A stretch of 64,000 nt of DNA, from NCBI RefSeq assembly GCF_025717045.1, contig NZ_JAOVZN010000012.1, forward strand, positions 314 through 64,313. Reading direction: 5' to 3'. The notes beneath the pieces were generated by a model. That model ran no database searches. It saw only the letters and a list, made by a program, of their open reading frames with translations, and was not told where the DNA came from. Positions 24,342 to 33,657 of the stretch are shown one piece after another (within the stretch, counting starts at the first letter, position 1; the number at the start of each line of letters is the position of its first letter). The position numbers and the translations under genes were made by a program. Origin of the DNA: Flavobacterium sp. SH_e. Lineage in GTDB: Bacteria; Bacteroidota; Bacteroidia; Flavobacteriales; Flavobacteriaceae.

Positions 24342-25940
24342 TTAATTATAACCTGGGTTTTGTGTCAAGTTACTATTCGTATCAATCTCAGACTGCGGAA
24401 TTGGTAAAATGCTTCTGAAATCGCCGTTTGGCGTGTGAGTAAACCATGATTTTTTGGTAAAAACTCCAAATCGGATTAAGTCTTGTTTTCTGTGTGCTTC
24501 GCCAATAAACTCCCAGCCAAGTTCATCCAAGAAACCTCCGTATTGAATATCTGCTCCTCCTTCTAATTTTGTAATAACACCTGCTTCATAAGTTCCGTAT
24601 TTATAAACACTTCCTCCACTTAGTTTGGCTCCCGAAACGGTTGCTTTACTTGGATTTGTATTTTTAAAATCCCTTTGTCTGATTTGAGAAACAATTACAG
24701 CAGCACCTTCAGCATCTCCCGTTCGTAACAAACATTCCGCCTTGATCATTAAGGCATCTGTATATCTGTAAAAAGGAACATCATTACTTGTTTGTCCTAT
24801 ATCTCCAGTACCTATTTCGTATTTAACTAATCTGTAACCTTCATTTGGTTCACAGCCGTTTACATTTGTCATGAAATTAATATACTCAAATTGCACTCCA
24901 TCAACCATTATTGGCTCTCCTTTGCTTGTGTACTGCTTTCCTCCTAAATAACAATCTGTTAACCTTTGATCATCTGGATCATAAGTATCAATAAATTGTG
25001 GAATTACTCCAGTTCCGTTCCAAGGACCTCCACTCATTTCAAATGTTGCCTGACTCGGAGCTGCTAATGATTTAAATGGCCAATAACTTCCTCCTGTTTT
25101 AACTTGATCAAAAGGAATAGATAATATTTCTTCTGGAGAACCTTCATTTTTAATTTTAAAATTATCAGCGTAATTACTTGCTAAACTAAATTTTCCGCTA
25201 TTAATAATATCATTTACTTCACTTAAAGCCTCATTCCATTTAGGAGTGCCAATGTATACTTCTGAATTTAGATATAATTTTGCCAAAGTCATCTTAACCG
25301 CCCATTTCGTAACCTTTCCGTAAGTATTTGTATTGTTTTCCTCACTTAAATATGGCAAGGCAGTTTTTAATTCAGTTTCAACAAAATCATATACTTCTTT
25401 TCCTGTATTTTGTACTGGCAGATATCCCGGAGGATTAATAAAAGAAGTCACAATAGGAACATTTCTAAAATTATCTAGCAATAAATAATAATAAATTGCT
25501 CTTAAGGCTTTTAATTCTTGGATTACTTTTTCTTTATTTTCAATTCCTTCAATCTGCTCAATTTGATAGATTGCCCTATTTACACTGTTTACACCTGTGT
25601 ACATATAACTCCAGTTACCTTCTGCATGAGGAAGAGTAGATCCCCACGTATGAAGATGCATTGTGATGTAATAATCTCCCCATCCAATACCATTTCGCTG
25701 CGGAGTTACTAAACAGTCTGATGATTCTTCATACAAATCGTGCAAACCATCCCAATTCCAAAAAATTCCTCTGAATGAAGTATAAGCTGGCGCAATAATG
25801 CTCGTTAAATCTTCTTCAGTCAATACTGTTCCTTCAGCAGTTATTTTATCATAAACTGTTTCGTCCAAATTTGTACATCCGGTTCCTAAAAGAAGCAAGC
25901 CAGAAATAAGGATTTTATATACTATATTTTGATTTTTCAT
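24342..25940 (-). CDS. SusD/RagB-family outer-membrane lipoprotein
   Basis: 532 residues. Lipoprotein signal with Cys22 (LLLLGTGC). The N-terminal TPR-like helices (GVNSVNRAIYQIEQIEG, ALRAIYYYLLLDNFRNVPIVT) and the C-terminal RYTDALMIKAECLLRTGD...QIRQRDF and EFIGEAHRKQDLIRFG segments are diagnostic for SusD. It binds nutrient at the cell surface and closes over its SusC partner. It follows the SusC gene by 12 bases. In this context the ligand is probably a peptide or glycopeptide carrying Pro/Hyp; that is inferred from neighbours. Confidence 0.95.
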   Translation of the reverse strand: MKNQNIVYKILISGLLLLGTGCTNLDETVYDKITAEGTVLTEEDLTSIIAPAYTSFRGIFWNWDGLHDLYEESSDCLVTPQRNGIGWGDYYITMHLHTWGSTLPHAEGNWSYMYTGVNSVNRAIYQIEQIEGIENKEKVIQELKALRAIYYYLLLDNFRNVPIVTSFINPPGYLPVQNTGKEVYDFVETELKTALPYLSEENNTNTYGKVTKWAVKMTLAKLYLNSEVYIGTPKWNEALSEVNDIINSGKFSLASNYADNFKIKNEGSPEEILSIPFDQVKTGGSYWPFKSLAAPSQATFEMSGGPWNGTGVIPQFIDTYDPDDQRLTDCYLGGKQYTSKGEPIMVDGVQFEYINFMTNVNGCEPNEGYRLVKYEIGTGDIGQTSNDVPFYRYTDALMIKAECLLRTGDAEGAAVIVSQIRQRDFKNTNPSKATVSGAKLSGGSVYKYGTYEAGVITKLEGGADIQYGGFLDELGWEFIGEAHRKQDLIRFGVFTKKSWFTHTPNGDFRSILPIPQSEIDTNSNLTQNPGYN

Positions 25941-25952
25941 CTTTAATTTTTT

Positions 25953-28940
25953 TTAAAAAGTTACATTTAAACCTAAAGTAAAACCTCTTGTAGTTGGATA
26001 TTTATCTCTATTATCTACTCCTTGCGACAAAACATTATCTCTTGGAATCTCAGGATCTAAACCTTTGTACTTTGTAATTACAGCCAAATTATTTGCTGAA
26101 GCATACACGCGCATTGCGCTAAGGAATTTATACGGTTTAACATCAAAATTATAAGTCAATGTTACATTATCAACTTTTACATAATCTCCTTGCTCTAGAT
26201 AGTAACTAACATATGTTTGGTTGTAGTTTAAAACTGCTTTATCATATACTTTATCAAATGCAGAATTCAACATATTATAATTGATCGTCGGATTTTCATA
26301 AAACATACGTTGAGAATTCAAAATTTGATAATCGAAAGCTCCTGTCATAACAACACTTAAATCAAATTTTTTGTACGTAAACGTATTAGTCCAACCTGCA
26401 TTATAATTTGGTATTCCGTTACCTAAATACTGTTTATTAGCATCATTATATAAATCTGGCGTCAGTGTTTTTCTAGTTCCATCTGAAGTTTCGATGATCC
26501 ATTTTCCATCATCTGTAATATCAACCGATTTTAGTCCCCAGTAATTTCCAATAGATTGTCCAACTTCTAATCTATGTGTTGTAAATGAAATTGGATCTCC
26601 TGTATCTCCTGTGTTAATAAAGTTTCTATCAATGCTATACAAATCATTTGAAAGGCTTGTCAATTTATTTTTGTTGTGAGAGAAAGTCATAGAAGAATTC
26701 CACATAAAATTCTCGGTCTTAACTGGAACTATATTTAACAAAAGCTCAAAACCTTTGTTTTCCATTTTTCCAACATTTGCAGTAATGCTTGAATATAAAT
26801 ATGGAGGTGTTGGCACACTATAATCCCATAGCATATCACTTGTTTTTTTACTGTAAACATCAAAACTTCCACTGATTCTATTATTTAGGAAACCAAAATC
26901 AACCCCTATGTTTACCTCAGCTGTTTTCTCCCAACGTAAATCAGGATTCGGGTTACTTGCTGGCACTAAACCTTTTACCCATTTTCCATCATTAAAGAAA
27001 TAGCCGTCGTAATTATATAAAGTTTGAGACAAATAAGATTCGCCAGGAATTACTCCTGTAACACCATAACCCGCTCTTAATTTTAAGTTATTTATAGCAG
27101 TAGCCTCGCTTAAGAAAGACTCTTTGTTGATGCTCCATCCTGCTGAAACAGCTGGAAAATTACCCCATTTATGATTTTCTCCAAACTTAGAAGAACCTTC
27201 TCTTCTGATACTGAACAATACATCATATTTGTTATCAAAATTGTAATTTGCTCTTCCGAAGAAACCAATTAATTTATCATCATTTTTATAACTTCCCATA
27301 GATGCTTTTCCGTCAGAAAGCGCATTCCCTGCTCCTAAATTATTATAAGAGAAAGCGTCAGTAGGGAAATCAAAATTATAAGCAGAAAAACCTTCATTCA
27401 CAGTATATTGATAACTGTAACCACCAAGCAATGTAAATTCGTGTTTATCGATTTTCTTATTGTATTTAGAAGTAAGCTCCACATAATCTCTATCTGTTTG
27501 CCCAGTAGTTCTTGAAGCAACTCCATTTCTTCCGTTTATGGTATTCGAATAATGTTTTTTAGTTTCAGCATACCCATCTAACCCTGAATTTTTATTTTTA
27601 GCAAGCAAAGCGCTTACATCCCATCCTGGCAATAAATCTAGTGTTAAATTGGCTGTAAACCTCTGCCAAGTGCTTTGTCTGTCTTGTTTTGTTTCATTTA
27701 AGATTGCAACTGGATTATAATACTGAAATCTATTTGTTTCTGCATAAGTTCCATCATCGTTATAAACAGGAGCGGTAGGATTTCTAATCATAGCTTGTCT
27801 GTAAGCATAACCTGCTGTGTCAGGAGAAATTCCCATTTTTTGAGTCCCATTCAATAAATTCAAATTAATTTTTAATCTATCATTGAACATTCTATGATTC
27901 ACATCAAATGAGAATCGATATTCTTTATTAAATGTTCCATTGAAAACTCCTGTTTGATTTACGTAATTTAAGTTTACAGTATAATTCGTTTTTGCAGTTC
28001 CTCCTTTAAGGTCTAAATTATGATTTTGAGCAAATCCGCTTCTTGAAATTTCATCTAACCAATCTGTCGTAGCACCTTCATCTGTAAAAGGAACTTTAAC
28101 ACCTTGTGACATCAAACTTCTTAGTCCATTCGCATCTAAAAAATCTGCTTTTTTAGCAAAATTAGACACAGTAGTAAAAGTAGAATACGTCATTGTGGGC
28201 TGCATCTCTTTATTGACGTTTTTTGTTGTAATTAAAATTACCCCATTAGCACCTCTTGTCCCATAAATTGCCGCTGCCGAAGCATCTTTCAATACATCAA
28301 TAGAAGCAATTTCATTAGGAGAAACAGTATCGATTCCACCAGGCACACCATTAATTAAAACCAAAGGAGTAGTTGAGCCTTTTAAAGAAGATACTCCACG
28401 TAACGAAATATTTGGAGCGGCAGAAGGATCTCCAGAACCAGTGCTAATCGTCAAACCAGCAACTTTTCCTTTTATAAGATCTGAAGCATCTCTAATTGCT
28501 CCTCTCGTAAAATCTTTTTCTTTGATACTGGCAATAGCACTTGTAACTCTTGATTTTTTTTGCGTACCATATCCAACTACAACAACGTCTGATAATTGTT
28601 CGACACTTTCGAGCAACACTACATCTACTGTATTATTTGAAACCGTAACTTCCTGGGATACAAACCCTACATAAGAAACAACCAATTTAGAATTTGGTTT
28701 TTGAAGTGTCATCTGGAAATTACCATCAAAATCTGATAATACATGATTTTGAGATACATTCTTTTCTATAATTGATACACCCGCAATAGGCACTCCATGA
28801 ATATCTTTTATAGAACCTTTAATCTTTGTTTGTGCAACGGAAGTTAAAACCGTCAAAAGAAAAAAAATGGCAAATCCCAGTTTTTTCTTCAACATTTTAT
28901 TTCCAAAATTTTGCAATACTGAATGGTTAGTAAAATTCAT
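25953..28940 (-). CDS. SusC/RagA-family TonB-dependent transporter
   Basis: 995 residues. Signal peptide, then a carboxypeptidase-like N-terminal domain (IKGSIKDIHGVPIAGVSIIEKN), a TonB box region (SDVVVVGYGTQKK), a plug (ASAAAIYGTRGANGVILITTK) and a large 22-strand barrel ending GFTLGLNVTF. It may start at the internal Met16 (28895), which gives a more usual signal peptide. No FecR/ECF sigma pair is adjacent, so control may come from the AraC protein upstream or elsewhere. It is separated from the peptidase operon by a terminator and a 390-base gap. Confidence 0.95.
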   Translation of the reverse strand: MNFTNHSVLQNFGNKMLKKKLGFAIFFLLTVLTSVAQTKIKGSIKDIHGVPIAGVSIIEKNVSQNHVLSDFDGNFQMTLQKPNSKLVVSYVGFVSQEVTVSNNTVDVVLLESVEQLSDVVVVGYGTQKKSRVTSAIASIKEKDFTRGAIRDASDLIKGKVAGLTISTGSGDPSAAPNISLRGVSSLKGSTTPLVLINGVPGGIDTVSPNEIASIDVLKDASAAAIYGTRGANGVILITTKNVNKEMQPTMTYSTFTTVSNFAKKADFLDANGLRSLMSQGVKVPFTDEGATTDWLDEISRSGFAQNHNLDLKGGTAKTNYTVNLNYVNQTGVFNGTFNKEYRFSFDVNHRMFNDRLKINLNLLNGTQKMGISPDTAGYAYRQAMIRNPTAPVYNDDGTYAETNRFQYYNPVAILNETKQDRQSTWQRFTANLTLDLLPGWDVSALLAKNKNSGLDGYAETKKHYSNTINGRNGVASRTTGQTDRDYVELTSKYNKKIDKHEFTLLGGYSYQYTVNEGFSAYNFDFPTDAFSYNNLGAGNALSDGKASMGSYKNDDKLIGFFGRANYNFDNKYDVLFSIRREGSSKFGENHKWGNFPAVSAGWSINKESFLSEATAINNLKLRAGYGVTGVIPGESYLSQTLYNYDGYFFNDGKWVKGLVPASNPNPDLRWEKTAEVNIGVDFGFLNNRISGSFDVYSKKTSDMLWDYSVPTPPYLYSSITANVGKMENKGFELLLNIVPVKTENFMWNSSMTFSHNKNKLTSLSNDLYSIDRNFINTGDTGDPISFTTHRLEVGQSIGNYWGLKSVDITDDGKWIIETSDGTRKTLTPDLYNDANKQYLGNGIPNYNAGWTNTFTYKKFDLSVVMTGAFDYQILNSQRMFYENPTINYNMLNSAFDKVYDKAVLNYNQTYVSYYLEQGDYVKVDNVTLTYNFDVKPYKFLSAMRVYASANNLAVITKYKGLDPEIPRDNVLSQGVDNRDKYPTTRGFTLGLNVTF

Positions 28941-29024
28941 AGCTTTTTGGTTTTTTGGTTTTTGTTTGGTTAAAAAAATACTTTTTTAATACACTGTAGG
29001 TTAATTGTGTATTTTAAACACTTG

Positions 29025-29032
29025 TAAAGTTA
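29025..29032 (-). promoter_or_regulatory. Possible -7 box (TAACTTTA) for SusC/SusD
   Basis: One mismatch to TAnnTTTG on the minus strand, with a TTTC-type -33 about 18 bases upstream, giving a leader of about 80 bases before the ATG at 28940. The rest of 28941-29270 shows only AT-rich sequence. Confidence 0.35.
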
Positions 29033-29270
29033 AATGATAACCAATCTTAGGAAAGCCAACAATTTATCCGAAAGCTGTATTATATTATCCTGTTATTATG
29101 TTTTTTCAATCAAAACAGAATAAAAAAAATATTATTAAAAAAAATTATGTTAATTCTACACAATAAAAATCACTTAATTTTAAAATACCTTAAAAAAACA
29201 GCAAAACAATACTTACAAAATGATCAAGTTGTAAGATTTTTTCAAAAAATCGAGATTTTGATAAAAATCG

Positions 29271-29314
29271 AAGCCCATCACAATTAATTTTCATTAATTT
29301 TTGATGGGCTTTTT
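29271..29314. terminator. Terminator at the end of the hydroxyproline/peptidase operon
   Basis: AAGCCCATCA (29271-29280) pairs with TGATGGGCTT (29302-29311) followed by T residues; a 21-base AT-rich loop. It lies 19 bases past the M61 stop. Confidence 0.75.
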
Positions 29315-29332
29315 AGCATTATCATATTAACT

Positions 29333-30913
29333 CTACTTCTCTAACCAGTGGCTCAATATATTTTTTTGATCATTTGAATTTGATTCCAGAATCTGAAAGG
29401 AAAATTTTCTAGTTTTAGAAACTACGTCAAAATTCTCTTTCAATATCAAACCTGCATATTGTAGGTAATTATTATAGTCAATTGCTTTTGTTGTATAAAC
29501 GTACTCGAAGATATTTTTTAATGAGCAGCCAGCTATCTTTTCACAAGATTCTTGAAATTCAGCATCTGTAAATCCGCGCTGCAATTTTTTATAATACTGC
29601 CAATATAAAAGGCGCATTACATCATCTAAAGATTTTTGATTTTGGGTTGCTTTACGAATAGCAAAATCCAAAACAAGACCAACAGCTGGTCCTTTATCAT
29701 AATAAGAAATAGATTTATCAGCATTTTCTCCTTGTTTTCCAAAAGGCCCATCATTCCAAGTTTCAAAACTTGCCTGAGTTAAAGATTGAAAATTTCGTCC
29801 TGGAGAATTTTCAAAAGCATTGATACTGTTTTCTAAATCATTAAATAAGGTTTGAGTATTTACAAGTCCCGCTCTCTTTACAATTAAATATTCATAATAA
29901 ACAGATAAACCTTCACTTACCCATAATAGATTTGTTTTGCTTCCTTGATCATAATCAAAAGGTCCCAGTTCAAAAGGTCTGATTCTTTTAACATTGTAAT
30001 GATGAAAATATTCATGCGCTAAAAAACTCATCATTCTGTTCATTGCCTCAGGTTTATCCAAATCTGAGCCATCAAAACTTACAGTTGTATTATTAAGATG
30101 TTCGATTCCACCTTGTCCTGGTCCAATTCCTATAAATGTATATTGTTTATAAGGAATATCACCAATTATCGCAACAGCCGATTCTACAACCTTTTTTAGA
30201 TTGTCCATAAATTTTACTTTATCAAATTCACCCATTTTATATCCTATAAATCGGTGTTCGATTCCGTTGACTTTAAAAGAGGGCAATTCTTCTAAATCTC
30301 CGATTAATATTGGACAATCATATAAAGTATCAAAATCAGGAGCAGTAAATTCATTTGATTTTCCAGCAACAGTTTCTAAACCAGTTGCAATTTTAAAGTC
30401 TTTTTTAATTCCGTTTATTTTTACAAAAACTGGCATATTTAGATGTTCGTTAATGTAGACAAATAAACTATTTGGAATTATGTAAGCGTGTGATCCATCC
30501 AGATAACTATTAGCTACAAACTGCTTATCGGCTTTAACATCATAACTTAAAGTAAACGGTTTGTTTTTTACCGTCTTAATCTGCCAGCTATTTTCGTTTA
30601 GCTTTTTTACAGCTATATTTTTATTATCGAACTTTGCCGTAAAATTTTCGACCATTTTACTGTAATTCATCAATTGATAATAACCTGGCATCCAGTTTGG
30701 CATTTTAAAATCGATCGTTTCATCTTGCCAGCCACTACAATGTAATTCTACATGAAAATAATGATTTTCAGGATTTGGCATCGAAACTACATATTGCAAA
30801 ACTGGCTGTTTAGTCTGTGAAATCGCAGATTGAGCAACTCCCAAGAAAACAGAAAATAAAAGTAAAAAAACAAACGATTTTCTTTCTTTATTGTATGATA
30901 AAAGAGACTTCAT
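29333..30913 (-). CDS. M61-family aminopeptidase (glycyl aminopeptidase type)
   Basis: 526 residues with a signal peptide (ends AISQ). The N-terminal beta domain is typical (MPNPENHYFHVELHCSGW...MPNWMPGYYQLMNY). The catalytic site is H300-E-Y-F-H304, followed by WVSEGLSVYYEYL giving the third ligand Glu. The C-terminal PDZ domain seen in many M61 proteins is absent, so it is shorter than usual. M61 enzymes release N-terminal Gly/Ala from peptides, which would suit Gly-rich or Ala-rich structural proteins. Last gene of the minus-strand run; 7 bases after the permease gene. Confidence 0.88.
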   Translation of the reverse strand: MKSLLSYNKERKSFVFLLLFSVFLGVAQSAISQTKQPVLQYVVSMPNPENHYFHVELHCSGWQDETIDFKMPNWMPGYYQLMNYSKMVENFTAKFDNKNIAVKKLNENSWQIKTVKNKPFTLSYDVKADKQFVANSYLDGSHAYIIPNSLFVYINEHLNMPVFVKINGIKKDFKIATGLETVAGKSNEFTAPDFDTLYDCPILIGDLEELPSFKVNGIEHRFIGYKMGEFDKVKFMDNLKKVVESAVAIIGDIPYKQYTFIGIGPGQGGIEHLNNTTVSFDGSDLDKPEAMNRMMSFLAHEYFHHYNVKRIRPFELGPFDYDQGSKTNLLWVSEGLSVYYEYLIVKRAGLVNTQTLFNDLENSINAFENSPGRNFQSLTQASFETWNDGPFGKQGENADKSISYYDKGPAVGLVLDFAIRKATQNQKSLDDVMRLLYWQYYKKLQRGFTDAEFQESCEKIAGCSLKNIFEYVYTTKAIDYNNYLQYAGLILKENFDVVSKTRKFSFQILESNSNDQKNILSHWLEK

Positions 30914-30919
30914 AATTTT

Positions 30920-32332
30920 TTATTTATTGCCTTTATTTACAAAATAGTAATAAATAGGAATTCCTAAAAGCACAATTGCCAATCCTGGAATCGAAGAATT
31001 GTATTTATAAATTAACAGCATAATACAAATAGTTAAAGCCGCAACGATATAAATAAAAGGAAGTATTGGATAACCAATCGCTTTGTATGGACGTTCTAAA
31101 TCTGGTTTTGTTTTTCGAAGTCTAAAAATTCCTGCAATTGTTAAAATGTAAAATATTAAAACAACAAATATTACATAATCTAAGAGCTCATTATATTTTC
31201 CGCTTAGACAAAGTACTGATGCCCAAATACATTGAATCCATAGTGCTTTTTCTGGCACTCCGTTTTTATTTAAATGAGCCAGTTTTTTAAAAAACAATCC
31301 GTCTTTAGCCATCGTATGATAAACACGCGCGCCCGAAAGTATTAATCCGTTATTGCATCCAAAAGTAGAAATCATTAATAATATTGCGATAATGTATGTT
31401 CCTGAACTTCCAAAAATATGCTGAGATGCCACAACGCCTACACGATCGTTCTCTGCATTTGCAATTTCGTTTATCGAAAGAACAGATAAGTACATCAAAT
31501 TTGTTGCAATGTAAATTAAGGTCACAATCAAAGTTCCTAAGAAAAGGCTTCTTCCAATATTTTTAGAAGGATTTTTTATTTCACCCGCAATAAACGTGAC
31601 ATTATTCCAAGAATCACTGCTAAATAAACTTCCGACAAGACTTGCCGCTAAAGCTCCCATTATAGCAAATCCCGAGTAAGGAACCAGCGTATTTCCTTCT
31701 ATTTTATTTACAGCAAAACCTGTACTCCAATTTGCTTTCCAGATATCAGCTTTTGCTGCAAGAGTAAAACCAAAAATGATAAGTCCGAACAATGCAATTA
31801 ACTTTACCATTGTAAAAATGGTTTGAATTATTTTTCCTTCTTTAACACCTCTCGTATTAACATAGGTAAGAAAAACAACTAAAATTATTGAGGTCAATTG
31901 CGCTGCAGATATTTGTAAAAAACTTAAATCTATGATAATATTTTTTTCGCTTAAGGAAGGAAAAACATAAGCAGCAAATTTACTGAAAGCAACACCAACC
32001 GCTGCGATAGAACCTGTTTGTATCACAGCAAAAAAACTCCAACCGTACAAAAAACCTGTAAGTGAATTGAAAGCTTCTTTTAAATAAACATATTGTCCGC
32101 CGGCCTTAGGAAACATACTGCTCAATTCTCCATAACTTACAGCTGCTGCTATTGTGAGAAAACCAGTAAATAACCAAATTAATATTAAGGCGCCTGCTGA
32201 TCCTACATTACGTATTATATCTGCGCTAACAATGAAAATTCCCGATCCAATCATAGAACCAGCAACAATCATTGTGGCATCTAATAATCCTAATGATCTT
32301 TTGAAATTATTTTTTTCGGTTGTTGATTCCAT
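30920..32332 (-). CDS. APC-family amino-acid permease
   Basis: 470 residues, about 12 TM helices. The first has the APC signature (LLDATMIVAGSMIGSGIFIVS). The cytoplasmic loop has EIKNPSKNIGRSLFLGT, common in the amino-acid transporter (LAT-like) branch. Placed inside the hydroxyproline operon, it most likely imports hydroxyproline, proline or a small neutral amino acid released by the peptidases. Specificity cannot be read from the sequence. Confidence 0.88.
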   Translation of the reverse strand: MESTTEKNNFKRSLGLLDATMIVAGSMIGSGIFIVSADIIRNVGSAGALILIWLFTGFLTIAAAVSYGELSSMFPKAGGQYVYLKEAFNSLTGFLYGWSFFAVIQTGSIAAVGVAFSKFAAYVFPSLSEKNIIIDLSFLQISAAQLTSIILVVFLTYVNTRGVKEGKIIQTIFTMVKLIALFGLIIFGFTLAAKADIWKANWSTGFAVNKIEGNTLVPYSGFAIMGALAASLVGSLFSSDSWNNVTFIAGEIKNPSKNIGRSLFLGTLIVTLIYIATNLMYLSVLSINEIANAENDRVGVVASQHIFGSSGTYIIAILLMISTFGCNNGLILSGARVYHTMAKDGLFFKKLAHLNKNGVPEKALWIQCIWASVLCLSGKYNELLDYVIFVVLIFYILTIAGIFRLRKTKPDLERPYKAIGYPILPFIYIVAALTICIMLLIYKYNSSIPGLAIVLLGIPIYYYFVNKGNK

Positions 32333-32387
32333 ATTTCCTTGTTTTTGTTTTTTGTTTTTGAATGAAAATCTGTTTTAGAAGCTGCAT

Positions 32388-33638
32388 TTACCCAAACCTT
32401 TCTACTTCAAAAGCATCTATATCGATACTTGTAGTTTTTCTATTTACTATTTCTGAAACCAATTTTCCTGTTCCCGGACCAAGACTTAATCCCATCATGG
32501 AATGTCCGGTTGCAACAACAACATTATTGTATTTTTTTATTCTGCCAATATATGGAAGCCCATCAGCAGAACATGGTCTGTAACCGTACCAAATATCTTC
32601 ATCAGATGGTTTTTGAATATTAAATTCTGGTAAGAAATCTTTAACTGCGTTTAGTACGCCATTAATACGATGATATTGCGGTTTTTCGCTTGTTGGCACA
32701 ACTTCCATTGTACCTCCAAATCTAATTTTGTTTCCATCCATTGGCGCAATTGCAACTCTGCCTTCTGCCAGAATCATCGGGTGATTTACTTTATAAGCCG
32801 AATCTTCTAATGTTATCGAATAACCTCTTCCAGGCATTAAAGAGACTTTAGCATTCACTAAAGCAGCAATTTCTTTAGTCCATGCTCCTGTCGCAATTAC
32901 AATTTCATCTGCATCATAAGATTGTTTATTGGTAATTACTTTTGTCACAGCATTATTCTGCTTCTCAAAAGCAACAACAGTTTCTCCTGATTGAAACTGA
33001 ACACCATTTGCTAATAAATGTTCTTTTAAAACCTTCATTAATTTATTCGGATAAATATGCGCGTCGCAATTAAACTGAACAGCTCCAATTGCATTTATTT
33101 TTGTCTGAGGTTCTAAAGCCTGTAACGCTTCATAATCCAACAAATTAACATCCAAACCTAATTCTCTGGCTTTCCAAACAGTATGTTCAGCGTGTTTAGC
33201 AACAGCTTCTGTTTGAAAAACCTCTAACATCCCTTTATGTTCGTAAGCAAATTCGAATCCTGGAATTTTTTTCCATTCCAAAAATTCATTCTGACTCAAT
33301 AATGATATATCTCTCAGCGGAATAGCGGCTTTAGCAACATTTGTTTCTGTGGCGCTTTTTACAAAATTAATTCCCCAATCTAGCAATGCTTTATTAAATG
33401 AAGGCTTAACGTAAAAAGGGCTTTTAGAATTAAACATCCATTTGAATCCCTGCCAAACAATTCCTGGTGCTGCCAATGGTATAAAATGACTCGGACAAAC
33501 GTATCCTAAATTCCCATAGGAACAATTGTTTTCAAAATTGTCTTTATCAATAACCGTTACCTTACAGCCACTTTGCTGTAAATAAAATGCCGAACTAAGT
33601 CCTATAATTCCTCCGCCTATTACTACTACCTGTTTCAT
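32388..33638 (-). CDS. FAD-dependent D-amino-acid dehydrogenase, probable cis-4-hydroxy-D-proline dehydrogenase
   Basis: 416 residues. A DAO-family Rossmann motif is at the N-terminus (VVVIGGGIIGLSSAFYLQQSG, residues 4-24), with the C-terminal FAD/substrate part (GYRPCSADGLPYIGRI, VATGHSMMGLSLGPGTGKLV). Family members oxidise D-amino acids through a quinone-linked chain. Together with the epimerase, deaminase and semialdehyde dehydrogenase in the same run, it supplies the step from cis-4-hydroxy-D-proline to 1-pyrroline-4-hydroxy-2-carboxylate. The specific substrate is inferred from this context. Confidence 0.85.
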   Translation of the reverse strand: MKQVVVIGGGIIGLSSAFYLQQSGCKVTVIDKDNFENNCSYGNLGYVCPSHFIPLAAPGIVWQGFKWMFNSKSPFYVKPSFNKALLDWGINFVKSATETNVAKAAIPLRDISLLSQNEFLEWKKIPGFEFAYEHKGMLEVFQTEAVAKHAEHTVWKARELGLDVNLLDYEALQALEPQTKINAIGAVQFNCDAHIYPNKLMKVLKEHLLANGVQFQSGETVVAFEKQNNAVTKVITNKQSYDADEIVIATGAWTKEIAALVNAKVSLMPGRGYSITLEDSAYKVNHPMILAEGRVAIAPMDGNKIRFGGTMEVVPTSEKPQYHRINGVLNAVKDFLPEFNIQKPSDEDIWYGYRPCSADGLPYIGRIKKYNNVVVATGHSMMGLSLGPGTGKLVSEIVNRKTTSIDIDAFEVERFG

Positions 33639-33657
33639 AAATGTGCTTATATCTAAA